In this document: one piece after another, positions 21,532 through 32,213 of the stretch | Position numbering within the stretch: position 1 is the first letter of the stretch | Layout: every line of letters begins with the position of its first letter | DNA from: Aeromonas tecta | Lineage (GTDB): Bacteria; Pseudomonadota; Gammaproteobacteria; Enterobacterales; Aeromonadaceae | DNA: 64,000 bases | Direction: 5' to 3' | Assembly: GCF_000820185.1 (NCBI RefSeq) | Contig: NZ_CDCA01000022.1 | Span: 323-64,322, forward strand | The notes under the pieces: generated by a model | What the model was told of the DNA's origin: nothing | Databases searched by the model: none | Seen by the model: the letters and a program-made list of their open reading frames with translations, nothing else | Made by a program: the position numbers and the translations under genes

Positions 21532-24219
21532 ATGGACGCCAGCCTGCTTTCCCCCCACCTGTTGCCCGATGATCAACTCACCCGCGAGAACTGCAAAGAG
21601 TACCTGAGCCGCTTCCTTGTCTGGCTGCACGAGCGCTTCGATGCCGGTGACAACATCATCGAACTGGTGGCGACCCGCTCCGAGTACATGGATGCGCTGC
21701 TGACCCGGCTGTGGCACAAATTTGGCTTCGACAAGACAACCCTCACCCTGATCGCGGTGGGCGGCTATGGCCGCGGCGAATTGCACCCCCATTCCGACAT
21801 CGACCTGCTCATCCTCTATGAAGGTGACGAGCTGGACGAGGTGCTGGGGCTGCGCATCGGCGAGTTCATCACCCTGCTGTGGGATCTCAAGCTGGAAGTG
21901 GGGCAATCGGTGCGCAACGTGAGTGAGTGCATCGAGCAGGGCCGGGCCGACATCACGGTCGCCACCAACCTCATCGAGGCGCGCTACATCACCGGTCGTT
22001 TGGCCGGATTCGAGCAACTGCAGGCCGCCACCCATCCCCAGCATTTCTGGCCAAGTGAAGAGTTCTTTCGTGCCAAACGCGAGGAGCAGCGCCAGCGCCA
22101 TCAGCAGTTCCTCGGCACCGCCTACAAGCTGGAACCCGATCTCAAGAGCAACCCGGGCGGCCTGCGCGATATCCAGACCCTGGCCTGGGTCGCCCGGCGC
22201 CACTTCGGCGCCACCACCCTCTATGAGATGACCAGCCACGGCTTTCTTAACCGGGCCGAGTATCGCGAGCTGCTGGACTGCCAGAACTTCCTGTGGAAGG
22301 TGCGCTTCGCGCTGCACATGGCCATCAACAAGGGCGACAACCGCCTGCTGTTCGACCGCCAGCGCACCGTGGCCCAGATGCTGGGGTTCGAGGGAGAAGG
22401 CAACGGCCCGGTCGAGCAGATGATGAAGCGCTTCTACCAGACGGTGCGGCGAGTGGCCGAGCTCAACGAGATGCTGCTGCAACTGTTTGACGAGGCGATT
22501 CTCGGCAACACCGCCATGGACGTGCGCCGCCTCTGTCCCGAGTTCCAACTGCGTGGTCGGCTCATCGATGCGGTGGATCCCGAGTTGTTTGGCCGCGATC
22601 CCGCCGCCATCTTGCGGCTGTTCTACCAGATAGCCCAGCACCCCGACATCGCCGGCATCCACTCCGCCACCTTGCGCCAGCTGCGTGAGGCGCGGCGTAC
22701 CCTCAACTGCTGGTTGCAGGACCTGCCCGAGTGTCGCCGACTGTTCATGGCGCTGCTGCGCCACCCCAATGGCATCGGCCAGCCGCTCACGCTGATGCAC
22801 AAATACGGGATCCTGGCGGCCTACCTGCCCCAGTGGAACCTCATCGTCGGCCAGATGCAGTTCGACATGTTCCATGCCTACACGGTGGATGAGCACACCC
22901 ACCGGTTGCTCAAGAACATTCATCGTTTTGCCAATCCGGCCAGCCGCCAGACCCACCCGCTCTGCCATGAGGTGTTCACCCAGCTGCGCAAGCCGGAGCT
23001 GCTCAGCATCGCCGCCCTGTTCCACGACATCGCCAAGGGCCGACGGGGGGATCACTCCGAACTCGGCGCCGTCGATGCGCTGGAGTTCTGCCAGCTGCAC
23101 GGACTGGATCGCTACGAGAGCCGACTGGTGGCCTGGCTGGTGCGCCACCACCTGCTGATGTCGGTCACCGCCCAACGACGGGACATCTACGATCCGGACG
23201 TGGTGACCGATTTTGCCCAGAAGGTGCGTGACGAGCTGCACCTCGACTTGCTCTATTGCCTGACGGTGGCCGACATCTGCGCCACCAACGACACCCTCTG
23301 GAACGACTGGAAGGGCACCCTGCTGCGCGAGCTCTACTTCGTCACCCAAAAAGCGCTGCGCCAGGGGCTGGAGAATCCGCCGGACATGCGGCTCAAGATC
23401 CGCGAGAACCAGCGCCAGGCCAGACAGCTGCTGGGGCAGCGGGACGTGCCTGAGGAGAAGATCAATGCCCTGTGGAGCGACTTCAAGGCCGATTACTTCC
23501 TGCGCCACAACCCGGAGCAGATCGCCTGGCATTGCCGCAAGATCATCGAGCATGGCGACAACCCGGCCCCGCTGGTGATCATCGGCAAGCACCCCGCCCG
23601 CGGTGGCAGCGAGGTGTTCATCTACTGCCGCGATACGCCGAACCTGTTCGCCACCGTGGCCTCGGCGCTGGATCAGAAGAACCTCAACATCCACGACGCC
23701 CAGATCATGAATTCGCGCAGCGACTACGTACTGGATACCTTCATCGTGCTGGAGCCCAATGGCGAGCCCATCAGCCCGAACCGCACCGCCACCATCAAGA
23801 AGGCGCTGGAGCGGGCGCTGCAGGAGCCGGGCAAGCTGGTGCTGCGCAACAAGCCGCTGTCGCGGCGCCACCGCCAATTCAGCGTGCCAACCCGGGTGGT
23901 GTTCCTGCCCCACAAGGGAGAGGGTCGCCACACCCTGCTGGAGCTGACGGCGCTCGATACCCCAGGTCTGCTGGCCCGCATCGGTGCCGTGTTCCAACAA
24001 TGCGGGTTGTCGCTCCATGCCGCCAAGATCACCACCATCGGCGAGCGGGTAGAGGATTTCTTCAGCCTCACCACGCTCGCCGGTGAGCCCCTGACCCTGG
24101 CCGAGCAGCAGGCGCTGGAGGAGCGGCTGGTCAATCAGCTCAATCCTCAGGAACCCGGCGATGATGAGGCAGCAGATCGGTCTGGAGGCGGCCTCACTGG
24201 GCGCCATTTTTCGTTCTGA
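21532..24219 (+). CDS. glnD: bifunctional uridylyltransferase/uridylyl-removing enzyme GlnD
   Basis: The product is 895 aa (E. coli 890). It senses glutamine and uridylylates or deuridylylates PII proteins to control nitrogen assimilation. The N-terminal nucleotidyltransferase has GGYGRGELHPHSDIDLLIL near residue 80. The HD domain has FHDIAKGRRGDHSELGA near residue 500. Two C-terminal ACT domains follow (EVFIYCRDTPNLFATVASAL and LLELTALDTPGLLARIGAVF). The start is uncertain: ATG 21532 (MDASLLS) and an ATG four codons earlier are both open, and neither has a strong ribosome site. Confidence 0.96.
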   Translation: MDASLLSPHLLPDDQLTRENCKEYLSRFLVWLHERFDAGDNIIELVATRSEYMDALLTRLWHKFGFDKTTLTLIAVGGYGRGELHPHSDIDLLILYEGDELDEVLGLRIGEFITLLWDLKLEVGQSVRNVSECIEQGRADITVATNLIEARYITGRLAGFEQLQAATHPQHFWPSEEFFRAKREEQRQRHQQFLGTAYKLEPDLKSNPGGLRDIQTLAWVARRHFGATTLYEMTSHGFLNRAEYRELLDCQNFLWKVRFALHMAINKGDNRLLFDRQRTVAQMLGFEGEGNGPVEQMMKRFYQTVRRVAELNEMLLQLFDEAILGNTAMDVRRLCPEFQLRGRLIDAVDPELFGRDPAAILRLFYQIAQHPDIAGIHSATLRQLREARRTLNCWLQDLPECRRLFMALLRHPNGIGQPLTLMHKYGILAAYLPQWNLIVGQMQFDMFHAYTVDEHTHRLLKNIHRFANPASRQTHPLCHEVFTQLRKPELLSIAALFHDIAKGRRGDHSELGAVDALEFCQLHGLDRYESRLVAWLVRHHLLMSVTAQRRDIYDPDVVTDFAQKVRDELHLDLLYCLTVADICATNDTLWNDWKGTLLRELYFVTQKALRQGLENPPDMRLKIRENQRQARQLLGQRDVPEEKINALWSDFKADYFLRHNPEQIAWHCRKIIEHGDNPAPLVIIGKHPARGGSEVFIYCRDTPNLFATVASALDQKNLNIHDAQIMNSRSDYVLDTFIVLEPNGEPISPNRTATIKKALERALQEPGKLVLRNKPLSRRHRQFSVPTRVVFLPHKGEGRHTLLELTALDTPGLLARIGAVFQQCGLSLHAAKITTIGERVEDFFSLTTLAGEPLTLAEQQALEERLVNQLNPQEPGDDEAADRSGGGLTGRHFSF

Positions 24220-24234
24220 TTTATCAATCAGAAC
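24213..24234. repeat. perfect inverted repeat overlapping the glnD stop codon
   Basis: GTTCTGATT and AATCAGAAC pair perfectly around TATC, and the glnD TGA lies in the left arm. There is no T-run on either side, so a role in mRNA 3' protection or partial termination is a guess. Confidence 0.4.
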
Positions 24235-24354
24235 AAGCGCTTGAGCAGTAAAAGCATAATAAGCCGCCATTCTTCCGAAGAAATCGGCCCGGGCCCTTAA
24301 AAACAATTGGAAAAGTGTGATACAACAAACGGAATTTTTTAAAGGAAACCTGTC

Positions 24355-25182
24355 ATGACCGAGTTGCAACAGATCATCGAAGCGGCCTTCGAACGCCGTG
24401 ATTCCATCACTCCCGGCTCCGTCGATGCCGCCACCAAGACCGCCATCCTGGAGGCCATCGAGCTGCTGGACTCCGGCAAGGCCCGGGTCGCCGAGAAGAT
24501 CGCCGGCGAGTGGGTGGTGCACCAGTGGCTGAAGAAGGCGGTACTGCTCTACTTCCGCATCAATGACAACGGCATCATCAAGGGCGACGATGCCCAGTAC
24601 TACGACAAGGTTCCCCTCAAGTTCTCCGACTACACAGCAGATCAGTTCAAGGCTGCCGGTGTGCGCGTGGTGCCGCCGGCAACCGCCCGCAAAGGCTCCT
24701 TCATTGCCCCCAACACCGTGCTGATGCCCTCCTACGTCAACATCGGCGCCTTCGTCGATGAAGGCACCATGGTCGATACCTGGGCCACCGTCGGCTCTTG
24801 CGCCCAGATCGGCAAGAACGTGCACCTCTCCGGCGGCGTCGGCATCGGTGGCGTACTGGAGCCGCTGCAGGCCAACCCGACCATCATCGAAGACAACTGC
24901 TTCATCGGTGCGCGTTCCGAAGTGGTTGAAGGCGTGATCGTCGAAGAAGGCTCCGTCATCTCCATGGGCGTCTTCATCGGCCAGTCCACCCGCATCTATG
25001 ATCGCGAAACCGGCGAGATCCATTACGGCCGCGTGCCGGCGGGCTCTGTGGTGGTTTCCGGCTCCCTGCCCTCCAAGTGCGGCAAGTACAGCCTGTACGC
25101 CGCCGTGATCGTCAAGAAGGTGGATGCCAAGACCCGCGCCAAGGTCGGTATCAACGCCCTGCTGCGTTCCATCGACGAGTAA
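24355..25182 (+). CDS. dapD: 2,3,4,5-tetrahydropyridine-2,6-dicarboxylate N-succinyltransferase
   Basis: The product is 275 aa (E. coli 274). It succinylates tetrahydrodipicolinate in the lysine/diaminopimelate pathway. An N-terminal helical domain precedes left-handed beta-helix repeats ([51 protein letters not shown]). A ribosome site AAAGGAAA lies 8 nt before ATG. It has its own transcription unit between glnD and a strong terminator; in E. coli dapD also neighbours glnD and map. Confidence 0.97.
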   Translation: MTELQQIIEAAFERRDSITPGSVDAATKTAILEAIELLDSGKARVAEKIAGEWVVHQWLKKAVLLYFRINDNGIIKGDDAQYYDKVPLKFSDYTADQFKAAGVRVVPPATARKGSFIAPNTVLMPSYVNIGAFVDEGTMVDTWATVGSCAQIGKNVHLSGGVGIGGVLEPLQANPTIIEDNCFIGARSEVVEGVIVEEGSVISMGVFIGQSTRIYDRETGEIHYGRVPAGSVVVSGSLPSKCGKYSLYAAVIVKKVDAKTRAKVGINALLRSIDE

Positions 25183-25210
25183 TGCGTGGCTGATACAGCC
25201 GACTAAAATG

Positions 25211-25232
25211 GGCGCCTGATGGCGCCTTTTTT
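25211..25232 (+). terminator. terminator downstream of dapD
   Basis: GGCGCC-TGAT-GGCGCC is followed by TTTTTTG, 28 nt after the dapD stop. Confidence 0.85.
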
Positions 25233-25315
25233 GTTTTGGCGCCCCTGTCACAGGCAAGCCACACCGACTCGGTTAAGATGGAGGGGTCAGGATCGTTTCA
25301 AACCAAGGAAGCCCG

Positions 25316-25699
25316 ATGTACGAGAATCTGAAGAGCCTGGGGATCCAGGAGCCCACCTCAGTGGACAGCTACACCCTGCGCCAGGAGGCCAATCACGACA
25401 TCCTCAAGATCTACTTCAAGAAGCAGAAGGGCGAGTTCTTTGCCAAGAGTGTCAAGTTCAAGTATCCGCGCCAGCGCAAGACCATACTGATCGATTCGGG
25501 GACCCATGAGTACAAGGATGTCACCGAGATCAACGCCAACCTCAAGTACGTGGTAGATGAGCTGGACAGCCTGACTCAGGGCGTGCACCTGCAGGCAGAC
25601 CCGGACATCAAGCAGAAGATATTGCGTGACCTGCGCCACCTGGAAAAAGTGGTGCAAAACAAGATAAGCGAGATAGAGCGGGATCTGGAGAAGCTGTAA
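25316..25699 (+). CDS. yaeH: UPF0325/DUF3461 family protein YaeH
   Basis: The product is 127 aa, matching E. coli YaeH (128 aa) closely by eye: [20 protein letters not shown] and [16 protein letters not shown] are nearly the same in both. The protein is small, soluble and charged, with a C-terminal helical part ([20 protein letters not shown]). No biochemical function is known to me. The location after dapD is conserved with E. coli. It has its own ribosome site (AAGGAAG) and terminator. Confidence 0.93.
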   Translation: MYENLKSLGIQEPTSVDSYTLRQEANHDILKIYFKKQKGEFFAKSVKFKYPRQRKTILIDSGTHEYKDVTEINANLKYVVDELDSLTQGVHLQADPDIKQKILRDLRHLEKVVQNKISEIERDLEKL

Positions 25700-25715
25700 C
25701 CCCTACCCCATTGCA

Positions 25716-25741
25716 AAAAGGCGCCACAGGGCGCCTTTTTT
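25716..25741 (+). terminator. terminator downstream of yaeH
   Basis: GGCGCC-ACAG-GGCGCC is followed by six T and preceded by AAAAA, 20 nt after the yaeH stop. The symmetric A/T flanks would let it work in both directions. Confidence 0.85.
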
Positions 25742-25912
25742 AGATCTAAAAGCAGTGAAAACAACCACCACAGTTAACCAAAGTAGTCTATTCATCCACT
25801 CAAGTTAAGCTATTAGGCGCTGTCCGGCCCATGTCCAGCCGATATCCATGGCGGGCTTGCCTTCCACCACTCGTGCATAGGCCCACTAGCCCCCAACTAA
25901 ATCGCGCCCAAC

Positions 25913-25935
25913 AAAAAGGGAGGCTTGCGCCTCCC
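25913..25935 (-). terminator. terminator downstream of ptsG
   Basis: On the minus strand GGGAGGC-GCAA-GCCTCCC is followed by TTTTTG, 29 nt after the ptsG stop. Confidence 0.85.
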
Positions 25936-25964
25936 TCTTCGGAACTCTCGATGTCAGGCAACCA

Positions 25965-27764
<1,800 letters not shown>

Positions 27765-27788
27765 AAAAAGGCCTCCAACAAGGAGGCC
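27765..27788 (-). terminator. terminator downstream of malM
   Basis: On the minus strand GGCCTCC-TTGTT-GGAGGCC is followed by TTTTT, 34 nt after the malM stop. Confidence 0.85.
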
Positions 27789-27822
27789 TCAAATAAATAT
27801 TAGTCTGGTTAAATACGGCTAT

Positions 27823-28803
27823 TTAGTTTTTCTGTGACCGTTTCACCGCGTCAATAAAGACGGATTTTGCCTTGGTCGAACCGGCACGCTCTGCTTCACC
27901 CACCAATTGCATCGCCTTGTCGATATCGCCCGCCTTCACAGCCTTCTCGATCTGGCTGTTATAGAAGCTTTCGGTCTCGCTCAACATGGCGGGTACCGGC
28001 TTGCTGGGGGCCGCCACCACGGCTGCCGTCGTGGCTGTTGCAGCGGTAGCCGCCACCGCAGCAGTGGCAGGCTTGGCCTGACTCATCGCTACCTTATCCG
28101 AGTACTCGGGTTTGAATACCGCCTCAAGACCCTGCCCCTTGGCCGTATCGGTGACCTTGATTTGTACCAGGCCCCAGGGAGAATGCGGAATGACGGGATC
28201 CTTGATGTCCGGCACGACGGTGTTGTTCGCGCGGGCAAAGGCCTTGGCCGGGTGCAAGATGGTGGTACTACCCGCCAGCTCATCGGTCGGGGCGTAGACC
28301 ACCATATAGGTTTCGGTGGCCGGGTTGCCTGGCATGCTGCGATCGACGTACAGCTTGCCTTCAATTCGGTCATTGTCGAGCAGATAGGCCGGCTGGTAAG
28401 TAAAGGCCGATTCACCCAGCACGCGGGTTACCTTGAACTGGGCGTCCAGCATAATCACCTTGGGAACCATGACCGTCTTGCTCACCTGGGACGCCAGGGT
28501 GATGGCCAGATTGCCGGTATTGGTCGGCAGACGATAGGCGGCAAAGTAGCTCATGCCTTCGTCAAACTGATAACTGGGCTGCTTGCCATCGATGGCCAAC
28601 AGCGTGTCGCCTTCCGGCAGAGAAACATAGTTGAATTCGTTGAAGCCCTTGCAGCAGCTAGTGGCTTGAGAGAGCGCCTGCTTGGCTTGATCGGCATTGC
28701 TCAGGATGGAGGCATGCTCCTGTACAGGTACCACCATGCTACCGGAACAACCGGCCAACAGCGCGGTAACCACGGCCGCGATAGACATCTTTACCAGTTT
28801 CAT
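27823..28803 (-). CDS. malM: maltose operon periplasmic protein MalM (lipoprotein form)
   Basis: The product is 326 aa. The N-terminus MKLVKMSIAAVVTALLAGCSG is a lipoprotein signal with lipobox LLAGC. MalM-type sequence follows (FNYVSLPEGDTLLAIDG, LNPAKAF-like LHPAKAFARANNT, IPHSPWGLVQIKV). An unusual low-complexity Ala/Thr linker (about residues 240-265) leads to a short C-terminal helical module. MalM is co-induced with maltodextrin uptake in E. coli, where its exact role is unclear. It follows lamB as in the E. coli malK-lamB-malM operon, but malK is absent here. Confidence 0.88.
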   Translation of the reverse strand: MKLVKMSIAAVVTALLAGCSGSMVVPVQEHASILSNADQAKQALSQATSCCKGFNEFNYVSLPEGDTLLAIDGKQPSYQFDEGMSYFAAYRLPTNTGNLAITLASQVSKTVMVPKVIMLDAQFKVTRVLGESAFTYQPAYLLDNDRIEGKLYVDRSMPGNPATETYMVVYAPTDELAGSTTILHPAKAFARANNTVVPDIKDPVIPHSPWGLVQIKVTDTAKGQGLEAVFKPEYSDKVAMSQAKPATAAVAATAATATTAAVVAAPSKPVPAMLSETESFYNSQIEKAVKAGDIDKAMQLVGEAERAGSTKAKSVFIDAVKRSQKN

Positions 28804-28840
28804 TCTTCTTATCTCCATAACCCGGTTGCCAAATCCTGTG

Positions 28841-28868
28841 AAACAAAACTGCCCCCAAAAGGGGGCAG
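28841..28868 (-). terminator. hairpin terminator between lamB and malM
   Basis: On the minus strand CTGCCCCC-TTTT-GGGGGCAG is followed by TTTTGTTT, 26 nt after the lamB stop. It probably lets only part of the transcription reach malM. Confidence 0.85.
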
Positions 28869-28893
28869 TGACTAACTTAACTGAAGATAGTGC

Positions 28894-30204
28894 TTACCAC
28901 CAAGCTTCCGCTTGCACACCAACCTGATAGGTATCTTTGGAAGTGTTGCCTTCGAACACTTCCTTGTCCTCGGTGTTAGCCAGGTAAGAAGCGAACACAC
29001 GGATTTCCGGACGGGCCCAGAAGCTGGAGCCGGCAGACCAGGCCTGAGCCAGGGTCAGCTTGTAACCGCCGTCCTTGTCTGACGCTGCACCGTTGGTGTA
29101 GCTGGTCTTGTCCTTGAACACACCGCCTTCGAAGATGGTCTTGTTGAAGTCATCCCACTTGTACATCGGGCGAACAACGGCAGAGAAAGTCTCGGTCTTG
29201 TCGTTGCCATCCCACATCTCGTTGCCTACCCCGTAGACCAACTGGTGGCCCATCTCCCAGGAGTTCCCCATCGGGATGACGCCCCAGTTGATGATACGGT
29301 AGCCATCGGCCCCGTCTTTAGCTTCTGCACCGTACCAGGAGCCGTCACCGTAGAAGGCCATGGTCTTGGAGTAGCCTTCGGTACCGTACTGCAGCACGGT
29401 CTTGTTGAAGCCACCGAAGATGCCTTGGGTCAGTTCGGCGGTCAGCATGACGCCGTCTTTCATGTTGTCGTTTTTCAGATCTTTCTGGGCGTCGGTTTCA
29501 TTGACCAGTGCGTAGTCAATACCCACTTCCAGGGAGCCGTCTTGCCACAGCGGGATACCTGCATAGCGCAGATCCAGGGTGTTGACGTTCAGATCTTCGT
29601 TTTTCTGGTATACGCCCGGGCTGGTTTGGGTGTACTGACCGAATACGTCAGCAGCGCTGCGGTCGTTGCGAACCCAGGCGAAGGAGATCTTGCCAGGACC
29701 GGCCTGGATGCCTTCGATACCGGCGCCGGCACCGGAGATGTTCCAGTAGTAGAAGTCGGAAATGTGGATGTCGTGACGTTGGTAGTAACGCTTACCAGCC
29801 CACAGGGTAGCTTCCGGTGCAAAGCCCAGCAGACCCTTGGCTTGTACGTTGAACTGACGCAGTGCGAAGTCGGAGTCGCCGCTGCACTGTTTGGCGTCGA
29901 AGTTACAGACGGTACCAGTCCCTTCCCAGTCATTGGAACCGTTGGAAGACATGGCAAACATGGAATCTACGTAGAAAGTTTTGCCGTCCTTGTTGAAAAC
30001 TTCCTGACCCAATTGCACTTCGCCATAGGTATCGTTTTCGTTACCCAGACGGCCAACCTTGTTGACGTTGTATTTAACCATGTCGCCGTCACCGGAAACA
30101 CCAACACCTGAACGGAAGTAGCCGTGGAAATCAACGGCGAAGGCGGCTTGGGAAGCCAGGGCAGCGGTTACTGCTGCTGCAATCGGGAGCCACTTTGCTT
30201 TCAT
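28894..30204 (-). CDS. lamB: maltoporin LamB
   Basis: The product is 436 aa, an outer-membrane trimeric 18-strand porin for maltose and maltodextrins. The signal peptide [20 protein letters not shown] is cleaved before [12 protein letters not shown], the conserved mature start. The C-terminus ends in [11 protein letters not shown], aromatic as in porins. I chose ATG 30204 because AAGGA lies at good spacing; ATG 30210 is only 3 nt from it. It forms a unit with malM and is preceded by a 450-nt control region with CRP-like and LacI-family-type sites. Confidence 0.95.
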   Translation of the reverse strand: MKAKWLPIAAAVTAALASQAAFAVDFHGYFRSGVGVSGDGDMVKYNVNKVGRLGNENDTYGEVQLGQEVFNKDGKTFYVDSMFAMSSNGSNDWEGTGTVCNFDAKQCSGDSDFALRQFNVQAKGLLGFAPEATLWAGKRYYQRHDIHISDFYYWNISGAGAGIEGIQAGPGKISFAWVRNDRSAADVFGQYTQTSPGVYQKNEDLNVNTLDLRYAGIPLWQDGSLEVGIDYALVNETDAQKDLKNDNMKDGVMLTAELTQGIFGGFNKTVLQYGTEGYSKTMAFYGDGSWYGAEAKDGADGYRIINWGVIPMGNSWEMGHQLVYGVGNEMWDGNDKTETFSAVVRPMYKWDDFNKTIFEGGVFKDKTSYTNGAASDKDGGYKLTLAQAWSAGSSFWARPEIRVFASYLANTEDKEVFEGNTSKDTYQVGVQAEAWW

Positions 30205-30291
30205 TTTCATTTTCCTTATTCCCGCTGGGAGTATGAGCCTGTTTATTCAAGTTCTTATCACCGAAAAACTATTCAGCGATAACCGGAGTCG

Positions 30292-30334
30292 ATTATAAGT
30301 AGCCAATTTCGTGACAAACATGAGCTGATTCACA
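30292..30334 (-). promoter_or_regulatory. candidate lamB promoter: -10 box with CRP-like site at about -41.5
   Basis: On the minus strand a perfect TATAAT lies at 30292-30297, placing the start near 30285. A CRP-like dyad reading CATGA-N6-TCACA on the plus strand lies at 30319-30334, centred 41.5 nt upstream of that start, the class II activator position. There is no good -35 box, which fits an activator-dependent promoter. A MalT-like core (GGATGA on minus) lies at 30359-30364; it is a single weak match. Confidence 0.5.
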
Positions 30335-30447
30335 AAACGGCGACAAATCACCCATCGTCATCCTGACGGGCGAATTCACAGTGCTGGAACGGCATTGATC
30401 GCAATATAAACCCAACTAAAGTGACAAAATGCGCAATAGAACACCCA

Positions 30448-30461
30448 AGAAAACGCTTTCA
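30448..30461. promoter_or_regulatory. LacI-family-type operator 1 upstream of lamB
   Basis: AGAAAACGCTTTCA matches the near-palindrome TGAAAGCGCTTTCA, typical of LacI/GalR/MalR-family operators, at 12 of 14 positions. The central CG pair and both GAAA/TTTC arms are kept. Confidence 0.55.
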
Positions 30462-30521
30462 AATATTAATTCGCGTCGAGGAATAAGTTGCGATGATTCA
30501 ATTCCATGACGAAAACATGAC

Positions 30522-30535
30522 TGAAATCGCTTTCA
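30522..30535. promoter_or_regulatory. LacI-family-type operator 2 upstream of lamB
   Basis: TGAAATCGCTTTCA matches TGAAAGCGCTTTCA at 13 of 14 positions. Its centre is 74 bp from that of the first site, about seven helical turns, so two bound dimers would face the same side of the DNA. Confidence 0.6.
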
Positions 30536-30663
30536 ATGCGGAACTTTTAATTTTCTGATTTGTCGCTGTTCTGATGAATAATGGCTTTTCAAGCACAGTT
30601 CCAGTGAAGAAAATAACCTGACAAAGTGCAGGATATATTTGAGGAGAAGATCAAGTGAGCCCC

Positions 30664-30705
30664 AAAATAATTGTCCCCCAGCGGCAAGCCGATGGGGGAC
30701 AAAAT
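30664..30705 (-). terminator. terminator downstream of yqcA
   Basis: On the minus strand GTCCCCCA pairs with TGGGGGAC around a 12-nt loop that can pair further, followed by AATTATTTTGGGG. The T-tail is interrupted. It closes the truC-yqcA group ahead of the lamB control region. Confidence 0.6.
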
Positions 30706-30726
30706 TAGAATGTGGGGGCAAGCGAA

Positions 30727-31167
30727 TTACAGTTTATTTTCCCAGCTTTTCAACCAGGCCATGGCCGCCACTTCGGGTTCATCTTCCAGCGTGGCGTCTA
30801 TCTCCAGATGGGGAACCAGCGGCTCGGCCGCCAGCTCCTGCAACAGCGCATCCAACTGGCGACCCGCCCCGCAGAAGTGCTCATAACTGCTGTCCCCCAT
30901 GGCGATGAGGGCATAACGCCAGCCTTTCATATAGGGTGCTCTGTCGGTCAGCGCGCTGGCAAAGGCTTGCAGATTGGGGGGGATGTCACCCTGCCCGGTG
31001 GTCGCGGTGATCAGCAGCAGGAAGCGGGACGAGTCGATGTCTTCCAACTCGGCTTCGTCATAGACCCGGCACAGATGTCCACGGGCTTGCAGGTGCTCGC
31101 TCAGGGTCTCGGCCACCAGCATGGCCGAGCCATATACGGTGCCGACCAGGATATCTATCTCCGCCAT
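30727..31167 (-). CDS. yqcA: flavodoxin-like protein YqcA (MioC/YqcA family)
   Basis: The product is 146 aa (E. coli YqcA is 149). It has the flavodoxin fold with FMN phosphate loop VGTVYGSAMLVAE at the N-terminus, TATTGQGDIPPN as the second flavin loop, and IAMGDSSYEHFCGAG as the third. It is a predicted FMN electron carrier; its partner is unknown. MioC is the closest alternative, but sequence and the truC-yqcC neighbours favour YqcA. The start is ATG 31167 (MAEIDILVG), with GAGGAG upstream. Confidence 0.88.
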   Translation of the reverse strand: MAEIDILVGTVYGSAMLVAETLSEHLQARGHLCRVYDEAELEDIDSSRFLLLITATTGQGDIPPNLQAFASALTDRAPYMKGWRYALIAMGDSSYEHFCGAGRQLDALLQELAAEPLVPHLEIDATLEDEPEVAAMAWLKSWENKL

Positions 31168-31283
31168 CAGCGACTCCTCTGAGCAGTGCCAAGGGCCGGA
31201 TGCAACCAATGATCCTGGCACTCACCTTTCGAAAGAAGTGGGGTCCACACGTTTGTTAGCGAGATATCTCTCTGATCCATAAC

Positions 31284-31338
31284 CTGTTCCTCTGACTGGC
31301 GTGGCTACAGCATGCCACAGCCAAGTCAGAGGCAACAG
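31284..31338. repeat. long imperfect palindrome between truC and yqcA
   Basis: The arms CTGTTCCTCTGACTGGC and GCCAAGTCAGAGGCAACAG pair with only small bulges, and inner GTGGC/GCCAC extends the stem. There is no T-run, so it does not look like a standard terminator. It lies 14 nt after the truC stop on the minus strand. Confidence 0.5.
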
Positions 31339-31351
31339 ATCGGGAAGATGG

Positions 31352-32098
31352 CTAGAGCGCGTAATCACTCTCGCTGGCGGGCCAGCCGAGCTTGGCGAAC
31401 AGCGCCAACACCTCAGGCCCGAGCGGCGCCTGAATGCGCATCGGTACCTTGAGCACCGGGTGCTCGAAGCTCAACTTATGGGCCACCAGCAACAATCGCT
31501 CGCAACCGTAGTGCTCGCGAAAGAAGCGGTTATGACGGCCATCACCATGGGTAGTGTCGCCGACGATGGGGTGGAACAGGTGTTCCAGATGGCGGCGCAG
31601 TTGATGCTTGCGGCCCGTCTTGGGAAAGAGCCGCACCAGGCTGTAGCGACTGGTGGCATGCTGCTTGGACACCGCATGGGGCAGCTCGACCTGGTGCAGG
31701 CGGCGAAACGCGGTGACGGCATCCTGCGCGGGGCGATCGGGTCTGCTCATGGCATCGGCGATCTTGTCCAGCTGCTCTTTGAGCGGATAGTCGATGAGCC
31801 CCTGCTCCGGCGCCCAGCCGCGCACCAGCGCCAGGTACTCCTTGTGCACCCGCCGCGCGGCAAAGGCCTCGGTCAGGGTGCGGGCGACAGCCGGATCCAA
31901 TGCAAACAGCAGCACCCCGGAGGTGGGCCTGTCGAGCCGGTGTACCGGATAGACGTGGCGACCCCCGATGAGATCCCGGGTCATCTGCATGGCGAAGCGG
32001 GTCTCGGCCTTGTCCAGCCAGCTGCGGTGCACCAGCAGACCGGACGGCTTGTTGACCGCCACCAGCCAGTCATCCTGATAAAGCAGGGTTAGCGTCAT
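31352..32098 (-). CDS. truC: tRNA pseudouridine(65) synthase TruC
   Basis: The product is 248 aa (E. coli 260). This RluA-family enzyme makes pseudouridine 65 in some tRNAs. The N-terminal strand is LYQDDWLVAVNKPSGLLVH. The catalytic Asp lies in PVHRLDRPTSGVLLFA near residue 54, and the C-terminal half has GRKHQLRRHLEHLFHPIVGD. It groups with yqcC and yqcA as in E. coli, where yqcC-truC-yqcA form an operon. Confidence 0.94.
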   Translation of the reverse strand: MTLTLLYQDDWLVAVNKPSGLLVHRSWLDKAETRFAMQMTRDLIGGRHVYPVHRLDRPTSGVLLFALDPAVARTLTEAFAARRVHKEYLALVRGWAPEQGLIDYPLKEQLDKIADAMSRPDRPAQDAVTAFRRLHQVELPHAVSKQHATSRYSLVRLFPKTGRKHQLRRHLEHLFHPIVGDTTHGDGRHNRFFREHYGCERLLLVAHKLSFEHPVLKVPMRIQAPLGPEVLALFAKLGWPASESDYAL

Positions 32099-32213
32099 GA
32101 TTGCACCACTGAACTAGCCATTATCAGCATATTATTGCGGTGGTTGAGACGCACAAGGCGTTCCATAGCGTCGGTCCGCGCCGTCATCTGGCTCAGAGAG
32201 GAAGAAACCCGCA

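Noticed and set aside
24213..24234. Inverted repeat at the glnD stop considered as a Rho-independent terminator
   Set aside because: There is no T-run on either side and the arms are A/T-rich, so it is listed only as a repeat.
20857..25257. A 1466-codon uninterrupted minus-strand open frame opposite map, glnD, dapD and the start of yaeH's leader
   Set aside because: It lies antisense to well-supported genes. The length is explained by strong GC bias at third codon positions, and its translation is a low-complexity mix of H, G, L and A without domains.
30359..30364. MalT box upstream of lamB
   Set aside because: Only the core GGATGA and 7 of 10 positions match, and only once. It is mentioned in the promoter entry but is too weak to stand alone.
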